Positions 19,301 through 26,845 of a stretch of 64,000 nucleotides of DNA are shown here, piece by piece. The notes under the pieces were generated by a model, which saw nothing but the letters and a program-made list of their open reading frames with translations, was not told the origin of the DNA and made no database searches. This DNA is from Emticicia oligotrophica DSM 17448 (GTDB lineage: Bacteria > Bacteroidota > Bacteroidia > Cytophagales > Spirosomataceae), in NCBI RefSeq assembly GCF_000263195.1, contig NC_018748.1, forward strand, positions 1,550,001 through 1,614,000, read 5' to 3'. Position 1 is the stretch's first letter. Every line of letters starts with the position of its first letter. Both the position numbers and the translations under genes were made by a program.

Positions 19301-19715
19301 GAGTAAAGAACTAAAAGATGCAGAAGAAAAACTTGTGAATACCTTTGAGTCTGTTTACCTCGAAAACCAAGGAAATAACACTTTCAAAATGAGTTATCTG
19401 CCAAGTTTAGCTCAAGTATCAAAGGTGATGAGCCTCGTAACAGAAGATGTTGATAACGATGGAAACCTTGACGTAATCGTAGGTGGAAATTTCAGTGGAG
19501 CAAATATGTATCAGGCTCGTTATGATGCTTTCTTTGGTCTTATTTTAAAAGGCAATGGAAAAGGCCAATTCACGGCATCAGTTCCAACTGATAATGGTTT
19601 GTTGATGGAAGGAGATGTAAGAGATATTAAAACGCTTAATACACCAAAAGGCAAACTCTATTTCGTAACTCGCAATAATGACAAATTGCAAGTTTTCAGA
19701 AAAATACCAAATTAA
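16383..19715 (+). CDS. FG-GAP/VCBS-repeat lipoprotein with ASPIC/UnbV domain (paralogue 2)
   Basis: This 1,110-residue lipoprotein has signal peptide MKSIVKILSTITVISLVFSSC with the lipobox at C21. It matches the previous protein in length, domain order and many stretches (KDFNI...YFYNGGGV, ATDWSWSTLMADYDGDGIKDIF), so the pair arose by tandem duplication and then diverged. The N-terminal propeller has loops such as INNDGLTDLFFV and INGDGLLDIYVC. A UnbV domain spans ~512-599 (NNFVKVKFKGNDKNKFGVGA, IFGIGKQTKVDTMIVIWE), and a second propeller follows (FDKDGDIDLFVGG, YDKDGDIDLVIGN). It starts 6 bases after the previous stop, so the two are surely co-transcribed. A strong hairpin follows immediately. 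No catalytic residues are recognisable; a surface binding or scaffold role is inferred. Confidence 0.85.
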   Translation: MKSIVKILSTITVISLVFSSCKSGNKENDVALFKKLSPTETKVDFTNQITESKDFNILDYLYFYNGGGVSAGDINNDGLTDLFFVSNQGKNKLYINKGVKDGVPQFEDISEKAGIGGFSDWKTGSTMVDINGDGLLDIYVCAVSNYKGLEGSNELYINNGDLTFTEKADEYGLDFAGFSTQAAFFDYDKDGDLDMYLLNHAVHNTRSYDRVNTRMLKDNEAGDYLYRNDNGKFTDVSKEAGIYQAAMGYGLGISVADINNDGWLDIYVSNDFHEDDYYYINQKNGKFSEEMKQHFKHLSRFSMGSDVADINNDGYQDIMTLDMYPEDEKVEKSSVGEDPLEIYLYKLQFGYFNQYSRNCLQLSMGGKKFSDIAPSAGVMATDWSWSTLMADYDGDGIKDIFITNGILRRPNDLDYLKFIASDSLHYNVPTSEKLDQEAIDKMPSGKWHNYLYKGTKELRFQDKSMVWGFEEEGISNGAAYADLDNDGDLDLISNNLNEPASIYLNNSRQLLQNNFVKVKFKGNDKNKFGVGAKVILKTSEGEQLQQMMPTRGFMSSVEPSLIFGIGKQTKVDTMIVIWENQKMEIIKNPTINTTLTVEESKAQINVSDFQFFVPAKPIFEEVSTETNIPFVHQENVYFDFNREFLIPFKVSVDGPKMAVGDANGDGLEDFYVGGAKYQAGALYLQKAGGGFSLSPQAVFQADSLQEDVDALFFDADGDKDQDLYVVSGGNEFYDKMPQQFDRLYINDGKGNFTKSTTALPEMYDNKSCVRPCDFDKDGDIDLFVGGRVVGYNYGKSPRSYLLVNNGKGKFTDITVNKAPDLREAGMITDAIWADLDKDGDQDLTVIGDWMPIKMFENNKGKFTEIDNKLSSYTGFWNGITAADYDKDGDIDLVIGNLGTNTKFRKEEGGQLKMLIKDIDGNDAKDHIIAYNRGSDWYPVNSKDEMGKQLPSIINKKYVEYKNFAGKTIDELFTSKELKDAEEKLVNTFESVYLENQGNNTFKMSYLPSLAQVSKVMSLVTEDVDNDGNLDVIVGGNFSGANMYQARYDAFFGLILKGNGKGQFTASVPTDNGLLMEGDVRDIKTLNTPKGKLYFVTRNNDKLQVFRKIPN

Positions 19716-19721
19716 AATGCT

Positions 19722-19753
19722 TTGGGGTTCATGAATTTGAACCCCAATTTTTA
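19722..19753 (+). terminator. Terminator squeezed between the second UnbV gene and the haem-propeller gene
   Basis: TTGGGGTTC (19722-19730) and GAACCCCAA (19739-19747) form a perfect 9-base stem with an 8-base loop, followed by TTTTTATT. It begins 6 bases after one stop codon and ends about 8 bases before the next start codon, so the third lipoprotein gene must depend on read-through or on a start site within the previous gene. Confidence 0.8.
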
Positions 19754-19761
19754 TTAATAAA

Positions 19762-21291
19762 ATGAAGCTAAAAAACATTAATTTATTCATCATAAGTACC
19801 TTTTTGGCAGTTGGTGTAGCGGCCATTTCTGTCAGTTGTGAAAACTCAAAAGTAGCAGAAGGTGAAAAACTGGCTCAACAATATTGTTCGAGTTGTCATC
19901 TCTTGCCAAGCCCAGATATGTTGCCAAAAAATGTGTGGCAATATAGTACATTGCCTTATATGGGTATCATGATGGGCGTTGAAACCGAAATCAATGGTTT
20001 AGAAAAACCATTATCCGACTACGCCATTTTACGTCCAGCTTCACAAATGATAAGTGATGAAGATTGGCTTAAAATCAAACGATATTATTTGGCCAAAGCA
20101 CCAAAAACGCTTGAATTTCCAAAATATGAAGCTCTGGAAGAACTCAAAGACATGTTTTTGGTTCAGCAAACTACTTTAGCAATTAAAGGGGCAACTATTC
20201 CAAATTTTACAGCTGTTTGCTTCGATACGCTCAATAGAAAAATCATTGCGGGTGACCAGTCGAACCATGTGATTTGGGTACTCGACCAAAATGGAGAAAC
20301 CAAACAATCTATTCTCAATCAACATGCCCTCACAAACGTTGACCTCGCACATGCCGATAAACAAGATTATTTATTTACCTATATCGGTACAACCACGCAG
20401 GCAAATCCAGATGTGAATGGTTCGGCTGAGCAAGTTTCGTTGGCTAATAATACCTTCAAATTTCAACAAAAACTTTTACCAAATCTGAATCGTCCGATAG
20501 AGGTTTTGTCCAAAAACTTAGATGATTCTCCCGAAGATGAACTCATAAGCAATGAGTTTGGATTTAAAGCTGGTGGACTTTCTATTTGGAAAAAAGACGC
20601 AAAAAATCAATATCAGCGTAAACAATTAAGCACACAAACTGGAGCTACCAAAACCATTATTATGGACTTTAATGGTGATAAACGCAACGATATTTTAGCT
20701 CTTTTTGCCCAAGGTGACGAACAAATAATTCTGTATCTCAATAAAGGAAACCTAAACTTTGAGGCGAAACAATTATTACGTTTCCCATCGATTTACGGAA
20801 CAAGCTCATTTGACATTGCCGACATCAATAAAGATGGAAAGTTTGATATTGTATGTACGGCCGGCGACAATGCTGATTTTTCTACCATTCTAAAGCCTTA
20901 TCACGGGGTTTATGTATATACCAATACTGGTAATTTTACATTCAAACAAAGTCATTTTTTCCAACAAAACGGAGCAACCAAAGTCATTCCAAGAGACTTT
21001 GACAACGATGGAGATATTGACATGGCTTCGATTGCACTTTTCCCAGATACCGATCACCGTCCGCTTGAAGGATTTATGTATTTTGAAAACACAGGCGATC
21101 ATTTCAAACAAAAAACACTTCCCATTAATCACTTAGGTCGATGGAGTGTGATGGATGCCGCTGATATTGACCACGATGGCGACATTGATATGGTTCTGGG
21201 CAGCCATCCAGTTGCGAAGTTTCCTGCGGGTTTCGACCAAGCTTGGAAACAAGGAAGTGGTTTAATTATTTTACGAAACAAAACATATTAA
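19762..21291 (+). CDS. Lipoprotein with an N-terminal haem c motif and C-terminal FG-GAP/VCBS propeller
   Basis: The 509-residue protein opens with a signal sequence and lipobox SVSC (C26). At residues ~42-46 it has CSSCH, a CxxCH covalent haem-binding motif, in a short cytochrome-c-like segment: EGEKLAQQYCSSCHLLPSP, then LPYMGIMMG, which offers methionines as a sixth ligand, and DEDWLKIKRYYLAKAPKTL. The rest (~130-505) is a propeller with several FG-GAP/VCBS loops (DFNGDKRNDILAL, DINKDGKFDIVC, DFDNDGDIDMASI, DIDHDGDIDMVLG). A small envelope electron carrier joined to a beta-propeller is inferred; the partner is unknown. Only this gene of the cluster carries CxxCH. It follows the two UnbV genes on the same strand, behind a terminator-like hairpin. 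Confidence 0.75.
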   Translation: MKLKNINLFIISTFLAVGVAAISVSCENSKVAEGEKLAQQYCSSCHLLPSPDMLPKNVWQYSTLPYMGIMMGVETEINGLEKPLSDYAILRPASQMISDEDWLKIKRYYLAKAPKTLEFPKYEALEELKDMFLVQQTTLAIKGATIPNFTAVCFDTLNRKIIAGDQSNHVIWVLDQNGETKQSILNQHALTNVDLAHADKQDYLFTYIGTTTQANPDVNGSAEQVSLANNTFKFQQKLLPNLNRPIEVLSKNLDDSPEDELISNEFGFKAGGLSIWKKDAKNQYQRKQLSTQTGATKTIIMDFNGDKRNDILALFAQGDEQIILYLNKGNLNFEAKQLLRFPSIYGTSSFDIADINKDGKFDIVCTAGDNADFSTILKPYHGVYVYTNTGNFTFKQSHFFQQNGATKVIPRDFDNDGDIDMASIALFPDTDHRPLEGFMYFENTGDHFKQKTLPINHLGRWSVMDAADIDHDGDIDMVLGSHPVAKFPAGFDQAWKQGSGLIILRNKTY

Positions 21292-21462
21292 TCAATTCGC
21301 CAAAGCTTTATCTACGAATTGAAAAAAGTCTCGGTTATCAAAATAACCCGTTCCGGCATAATAAATGGCCGTTTTTCTGCTAACTGTTAATTCTCGCATG
21401 AGTAAAACTTCAGCACCAGCAGAGAAATGGCCATTTTTAAATATAAAAAGCAGATATTCTAA
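21292..21462 (-). pseudogene. Possible remnant of a gene C-terminus, unrecognised
   Basis: On the minus strand 56 codons are open between two stops (21463-21465 and 21292-21294). They give protein-like sequence, including GHFSAGAEVLLMRELTVS and KTAIYYAGTGYFDNRDFF, with a plausible alternation of residues. No start codon with upstream context fits; the only internal ATG would yield 35 residues. The stop lies directly against the stop of the plus-strand gene. It looks like the surviving tail of a degraded gene. I cannot name the family, and chance coding is possible. Confidence 0.3.
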
Positions 21463-21517
21463 TTATCGCCATTCTGGTTCCATCTGTCGTCGATTATTTA
21501 CCATTCTTCTATTTTAA

Positions 21518-21549
21518 TTTACCCTGCCCATCAAAATTTATTATCTTTG
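21518..21549 (+). promoter_or_regulatory. Promoter of the TonB-dependent receptor gene
   Basis: TTTA (21518-21521), 20 bases, then TATCTTTG (21542-21549) fit TTTG-N19-21-TAnnTTTG with one mismatch. The start codon lies 26 bases downstream of the -7 element, so the leader would be very short. Confidence 0.5.
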
Positions 21550-21574
21550 ATAATTAGTTATATTTAACCTATAG

Positions 21575-24094
21575 ATGAAAAAACTATTACTTTGGGCATT
21601 TTTATGCCTTGCCACTACTTTGCTATGCTATGAAGCCCGAGCTCAGAAAAAGAGTTTTGTGCTTTCTGGTTTGGTAAAAGATGCTGAAACAGGTGCTCCA
21701 CTCGAAAATGCCAATATCTTATTTTCAGGCCTTACGCTCGGAACATCTACCGATTCCTCGGGTAAGTTTGCTATTTACTTACCTGCTACTTCTTACCAGA
21801 TTGTGGTAAGAATGTTGGGCTATAAAATCAAAATTGAGCGATTTACTTTAAATAAAAACCTCGAATTTGAATTCTTACTTGATAAAACCCCTAAGATTTT
21901 AGATGAGGTAGTTATTACGGCCGAAAAATCAGATGCCAATGTCAATCGGGCGATCATGGGCGTGGAGAAAATTTCAGGAAAAACACTCAAAAAACTCCCG
22001 ACACTTATGGGTGAAGCCGATGTGATTAGAAGTATAATGCTCTTACCGGGCGTAACTACCGTCGGAGAGGGTGCATCGGGGTTTAATGTACGTGGGGGTA
22101 ATGTTGACCAAAACTTAGTACTTTTAGATGGGATTCCGCTTTTCAATACTTCTCACCTTTTTGGCTTTTTTACTGGTTTTAATGCTGATATGGTGCAAGA
22201 TGTGAGCCTTTTCAAAGGCGGCATTCCTTCTATGTATGGCGGAAGAGCTTCTTCTGTGCTTGATGTACGGCTTAAAGAAGGCAATTTTGATAAGTGGAGT
22301 TTACAGGGCGGTTTAGGACCAATTTCGAGCCGATTACTTTTAGAAGGACCCATTTTTAAAGGAAAAACTTCCATAATTGTTGGGGCAAGGGCTTCATTAT
22401 CAGATTTTTACTTACGCTATTTCAATAATCCATCGCTCAAAAATAGTAATGCAAATTTCTACGATATAAACGCAAAAATTACCCACCGATTCAACAATAA
22501 CCAACGAGTCTCATTAGCGGTCTATTCGAGTGATGATGCCTTCAAATTCGCCCAAGATACTTCTTACTACTGGAGCACCCAAAACCTTAGTCTTAAACAC
22601 AATGCACTTATTGGCACTAAGCTATCACATAATTTTACTGCCTTTGTCAGCAAATACCGCTACGGCATAAAAGGACTAAAACCACAGTATGAATATAATT
22701 GGCAGCCTTCAATCACGCAGCAATCTATTAGAGAAGATTTAAGCTACGAGTATTCTAACAAAAGTAAGTTTGATTTTGGCGGAGATTTCAGTGTCTATCG
22801 AAATGATGCTGGTAGTTTATTACCCAATTCTGCTGAATCAATCATTGACCCATTCCGAATGCCTGTGCAGCATTCACGAGAAATGTCGATTTATGGTGGG
22901 CATAGCCTCAGCTTGAACTCACGAATGAGCTTAGATTATGGTTTACGCTATGCTTATTATCAACTCATTGGGCCAGATAATATTTATACATACAAAGCCA
23001 ATCAACCGCGTGAAGTAGAGACCATTACCGATACTCTGACATTCAAGAAAGGTTCGGTCATTCAATCTTATGGGGGTTTCGAACCTCGTTTTTCGTTTGC
23101 ATTTAAAGTTGATTCAAGTTTATCTATCAAAATTGGGTTCAATCGAATGCAGCAGTTTATGCACTTACTATCGAATACAATGGCTATCTCCCCTGCTGAT
23201 ATTTGGAAAAATAGCAATGCCCAATTGCCTCAACAAATTGCCGACCAATTTTCGATTGGTGTTTTCAAGAACTTCACCAATTCTCAAAATAATATTTTCG
23301 AAACTTCGGCTGAGTTCTATTACAAAAACCTTAAAAACGTTATCGACTATGTAGATGGGGCATCTTTATACTTAAATCCAACCGTTGAAACCCAACTTTT
23401 GGTTGGAAAAGGATACGCTTATGGGGCCGAATTTTTTATAAAAAAAGCACGTGGTAAAAAACTAACTGGCTGGCTATCATATACTTACTCAAGAACTTTT
23501 CGCCAAATCGAGGCAAATGCTAACCAAATTGGAGCCAATTTTGGTTTAAGATTTCCTGCTAATTTCGATTCACCACATAATATAAAGTTTGTATTGAATA
23601 ATCGCTGGACCAAACGCCTAACTTTCAATGCCAATTTTACTTATAATACTGGTCGCCCGATTACATATCCAAACGGCCGCTACAAAATATATGCATTCAG
23701 CGATGTTTATGATTATATGGTAAAAAATGGGCTGAACCCAAGAAATGGCCTCGATAAGAAATCTTATGTTTATAATGGACAAGTTTTTGTTTTTTTAGAC
23801 AATGCCACCATCCAAGAAATATTAGATGGATATGCTTCGCCAAGCTTTACGCTTCGAAATGCCGAACGAATTCCTGACTATATCAGGTTAGATTTAGGCT
23901 TAACACTAGACCCTAAAGAAAATAGTAAATGGAATAGTAGTTGGAATTTTTCGATTTATAATATCCTAAATCGCCAGAATGTATATTCTATCTATTTTAG
24001 ATCATCGACTGGCTTACGTAATTTGGCTCGTACCTACAAACTTTCTGTTTTGGGGGCTGCCATTCCATCACTAACTTATAATTTTAAATTCTGA
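21575..24094 (+). CDS. TonB-dependent receptor with carboxypeptidase-like regulatory domain
   Basis: This 839-residue outer-membrane receptor has a signal peptide (residues 1-24, ending EARAQ), a carboxypeptidase-like domain (~27-115; LSGLVKDAETGAPLENANILF), a TonB plug (~125-240; PTLMGEADVIRSIMLLPGV, GFNVRGGNVDQNLVLLDGIP, SLFKGGIPSMYGGRASSVLDV) and a 22-strand-type barrel. It belongs to the class that pairs with DUF4249 lipoproteins rather than SusD. The stop codon overlaps the DUF4249 start by one base (ATGA), so the two are translationally coupled. The transported substrate cannot be inferred. The last residues (TYNFKF) end in phenylalanine, as expected for BAM-assembled barrels. Confidence 0.93.
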   Translation: MKKLLLWAFLCLATTLLCYEARAQKKSFVLSGLVKDAETGAPLENANILFSGLTLGTSTDSSGKFAIYLPATSYQIVVRMLGYKIKIERFTLNKNLEFEFLLDKTPKILDEVVITAEKSDANVNRAIMGVEKISGKTLKKLPTLMGEADVIRSIMLLPGVTTVGEGASGFNVRGGNVDQNLVLLDGIPLFNTSHLFGFFTGFNADMVQDVSLFKGGIPSMYGGRASSVLDVRLKEGNFDKWSLQGGLGPISSRLLLEGPIFKGKTSIIVGARASLSDFYLRYFNNPSLKNSNANFYDINAKITHRFNNNQRVSLAVYSSDDAFKFAQDTSYYWSTQNLSLKHNALIGTKLSHNFTAFVSKYRYGIKGLKPQYEYNWQPSITQQSIREDLSYEYSNKSKFDFGGDFSVYRNDAGSLLPNSAESIIDPFRMPVQHSREMSIYGGHSLSLNSRMSLDYGLRYAYYQLIGPDNIYTYKANQPREVETITDTLTFKKGSVIQSYGGFEPRFSFAFKVDSSLSIKIGFNRMQQFMHLLSNTMAISPADIWKNSNAQLPQQIADQFSIGVFKNFTNSQNNIFETSAEFYYKNLKNVIDYVDGASLYLNPTVETQLLVGKGYAYGAEFFIKKARGKKLTGWLSYTYSRTFRQIEANANQIGANFGLRFPANFDSPHNIKFVLNNRWTKRLTFNANFTYNTGRPITYPNGRYKIYAFSDVYDYMVKNGLNPRNGLDKKSYVYNGQVFVFLDNATIQEILDGYASPSFTLRNAERIPDYIRLDLGLTLDPKENSKWNSSWNFSIYNILNRQNVYSIYFRSSTGLRNLARTYKLSVLGAAIPSLTYNFKF

Positions 24095-25158
24095 TGAAAA
24101 AAATAACATTTTTCCTTTTGCTCTGTTCGTTATTTTTTTCCTGCGAAACAGAAATTACCGACTTCAAAACTCAAAATTTAAGTAACGCATACGTGGTCTA
24201 TGGAGAATTGACCAATCTGGTAGGGCCCTATAGCGTGCGAATCAATCGAACGAGTTCGTATTCACCTTATGATATTACGGCTTTTCAGGGAGATGCCGTA
24301 AAAAAAGCTCAAGTACAGATTCTTGATGATTTGGGCAATGCAACACCACTAAGCGAAATCCGTGATGGGCTTTATCAAACTCCTGCTCAATTCGTTGCGG
24401 TTATTGGTAAGAAGTATCAGTTAAAAATCAAAACCAATGACGGCATAGAAATCGAATCGAGCTTAGAAACGCTCAAAGCCCCGACCCCACTCAACGATTT
24501 TTCATACAAATTCATTGATGCTGAAAAAGTAGAAAATATGCGTTTTGATGTCTCAGCCTCTATTAAAGATTCGAAAGAAAATGAAGACTATTATTTTATC
24601 AAACGACAGGATTTTATACAATTTCTAACCACTTGTCCTGAGCCACCGCCACCACCAGCACCCGTACCGCCTTGTTTTTCGAAATGCTGGCGTGCACCGC
24701 TTAATACACAACCGATTCTGATTAACGATTTCTTAGTTAATGGAAAAAATCTACCTATTACTTTAGGAAGTGTTGATGTAAAGGATTTTCCGGATTGGAT
24801 AATACAATTGGATGTCTATTCAATTTCGAAAGAAACCTACAATTATTGGAAACGCCAAGAAGACCAACGAGTAATTGGGGGTGGATTATTTGATAAAATT
24901 CCTGCTCAAATTGTGGGAAATTTAAAATGTACGAATCGAACTGGACAAGAAGTTTTAGGTATTTTTCAAGTAGGAGGCGTAGTAAAACAACGCCTTAAAG
25001 TTGACCGCTTAGGAGCACTTTCAAGCGAAAACTTACAAAAAGTACAGTTTTATGCCGATTTTAATAATATTCGCTACAAAGACCTTAAGCTTTGGGATTG
25101 TAAAAATGCTGGTTTTGTAGATTATAATATAGGTTACACGATACCCAACTTATTTTAA
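24094..25158 (+). CDS. DUF4249 family outer-membrane lipoprotein
   Basis: The 354-residue protein has a lipobox LFFSC (C17). Its body matches DUF4249: YVVYGELTNLVGPYSVRINRTSSYSP near the N-terminus, a beta-rich domain, and conserved cysteines in the middle. A striking proline run follows C181 (EPPPPPAPVPP) and leads into C194 and C198, so disulphides may form around it. Family members are encoded next to TonB-dependent receptors; I infer that it is a surface partner of the receptor encoded just upstream, comparable to SusD but unrelated in fold. The start codon overlaps the receptor stop. The function has not been proved experimentally to my knowledge. Confidence 0.8.
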   Translation: MKKITFFLLLCSLFFSCETEITDFKTQNLSNAYVVYGELTNLVGPYSVRINRTSSYSPYDITAFQGDAVKKAQVQILDDLGNATPLSEIRDGLYQTPAQFVAVIGKKYQLKIKTNDGIEIESSLETLKAPTPLNDFSYKFIDAEKVENMRFDVSASIKDSKENEDYYFIKRQDFIQFLTTCPEPPPPPAPVPPCFSKCWRAPLNTQPILINDFLVNGKNLPITLGSVDVKDFPDWIIQLDVYSISKETYNYWKRQEDQRVIGGGLFDKIPAQIVGNLKCTNRTGQEVLGIFQVGGVVKQRLKVDRLGALSSENLQKVQFYADFNNIRYKDLKLWDCKNAGFVDYNIGYTIPNLF

Positions 25159-25309
25159 AACATTGAACCAATAGCCCAACAATATTACTTGAAAAGCATG
25201 AAATAAAGCTAATCATTTGCAAATCACTCGACAAGTGTGGAAATTGCAGACAATTTCCTGTAAAAACCATAAAACTTCGACTGCTACCCAACTAATGGCA
25301 GATTAAAAT

Positions 25310-26830
25310 ATGAGTGTAGTAAAAAAATTAGCAAGCGACACCGCCCTTTATGGCCTAAGTAGTATTGTTGGGCGTTTTTTAAATTGGCTTTTAGTGGCCG
25401 TGCATACCCGCGTTTTCCACCAACCAAAACTCCTTGCCGATAATAATCAGCTTTATATTTATGTCATTCTCCTTAACATCATTTATACGTATGGTATGGA
25501 GACTGCATTTTTCCGCTACGCTAATAAGAAAGAAAACCGACAAGAATATTACAATCTTATCTTATCGTATATTATTCTTACGAGTATTATTTTTTCTGTC
25601 ATTATCTTTTTCTGTGCAACGCCACTCATCAACTGGATGGGCTTTCCGGGCAAAGAACGCTTAATTGTTTGGTTTGCCATTATTTTAGCTACCGATGCTA
25701 TTGCAGCCATTGCTTTTGTAAAACTAAGAGCAGAAGGAAGATCGAAACGATTTGTGTTTATCAGAATGACCAATATCTTCATCAATATCGGTCTCAATGC
25801 CTTTTATTTGATGTTTTGTAAGTATATTCATGAAGGCCTTTTCTTGCAATCATGGAAACCCTTTGCCGATTTTTTCTATAATCCTGCCATTGGACCAGAT
25901 TATATTGTTTGGGCAAATTTTATCGCCAGTTTATTGACAATTCTTCTTTTATGGAGAGAATTTCTTGATTTTAGGTTTAATTTCAACTTCGAAAAATTCA
26001 AACCTATTTTCGTTTATGCTTATCCATTGCTAATCATGGGTTTGGCTGGGGCAATCAACCAAACAGCCGACCGCGTAATGTTTCGAGAAATTCTACCTGA
26101 AGGATTCTATCAAGGTTTATCGACCGACGACGCCTTTAGTATTTACGCCAATGTTTATAAGCTTTCGATTTTCATGTTGCTTGTTGTGCAGGCATATCGC
26201 TACGCAGCAGACCCATTCTTTTTCTCGAAAGCTGAAGATAAAAACTCACCAGCCATGATAGCACTTGCCACGAAATGGTTTACGATTTCTTGTATTCTGA
26301 TTTGGGTGGGTGTAAGTGTAAATATCGACCTAATTAGCTTAATTTTGGGTAAAACCTACCGTTCGGGCATCATTGTAGTACCTATTTTACTTTTGGCCAA
26401 CCTCTTCATTGGCGTTTATCAAAATACGGCTATTTGGTTTAAGTTGAGCGATAAAACTCAATATGGCACCTATTTTACCATTGCAGGAATGGTGCTGACT
26501 ATCATCTTAAATATTATACTTATTCCACGAATGGGTTATGTAGGGTGTGCCATCACCTTTGCCATTTCGTCGTTTGTAATGATGGTTCTTTGCTACTATT
26601 ATGGTCAAAAACACTACCCAATACCGTACGAACTAAAGTCAGTTTCAACTTATTTAATTATTGCGGCTATCTTAATTTATGTTTCGATGCAAGTAAAAAT
26701 CGAAAACACCATTTTGTCGATTTCACTTCGTATTTTATTATCGCTTTTGTTTTTAGTTGGAATCGTATTTTTGGAGCGAACAAGTCTTGGCTTACGCTTT
26801 GGTAAATCAAAAAAGAAAAGCTTAGAATAA
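25310..26830 (+). CDS. Polysaccharide biosynthesis flippase (oligosaccharide flippase / MATE-like)
   Basis: This 506-residue inner-membrane protein has about 14 predicted transmembrane segments. It opens with KKLASDTALYGLSSIVGRFLNWLLVAVHTRVF, typical of polysaccharide transport (PST/Wzx-like) flippases that move lipid-linked sugars to the periplasmic face. The middle contains KPIFVYAYPLLIMGLAGAINQTADRVMF, the family's second half-repeat start. It is followed after 15 bases by a glycosyltransferase gene and then an epimerase-like gene, which supports a role in surface polysaccharide or lipid-linked glycan export. The exact glycan is unknown. A Lipid II flippase role is less likely given this neighbourhood. 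Confidence 0.82.
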   Translation: MSVVKKLASDTALYGLSSIVGRFLNWLLVAVHTRVFHQPKLLADNNQLYIYVILLNIIYTYGMETAFFRYANKKENRQEYYNLILSYIILTSIIFSVIIFFCATPLINWMGFPGKERLIVWFAIILATDAIAAIAFVKLRAEGRSKRFVFIRMTNIFINIGLNAFYLMFCKYIHEGLFLQSWKPFADFFYNPAIGPDYIVWANFIASLLTILLLWREFLDFRFNFNFEKFKPIFVYAYPLLIMGLAGAINQTADRVMFREILPEGFYQGLSTDDAFSIYANVYKLSIFMLLVVQAYRYAADPFFFSKAEDKNSPAMIALATKWFTISCILIWVGVSVNIDLISLILGKTYRSGIIVVPILLLANLFIGVYQNTAIWFKLSDKTQYGTYFTIAGMVLTIILNIILIPRMGYVGCAITFAISSFVMMVLCYYYGQKHYPIPYELKSVSTYLIIAAILIYVSMQVKIENTILSISLRILLSLLFLVGIVFLERTSLGLRFGKSKKKSLE

Positions 26831-26845
26831 TTTTACATCCTACCG

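Noticed and set aside
13056-21291. Tandem DNA repeats in the FG-GAP genes
   Set aside because: The DxNxDGxxD pattern recurs at protein level, but the DNA copies are diverged, so this is propeller architecture rather than a nucleotide repeat array.
8334-21291. Standard polysaccharide utilisation locus call
   Set aside because: No glycoside hydrolase, polysaccharide lyase, or hybrid two-component regulator is present in the block.
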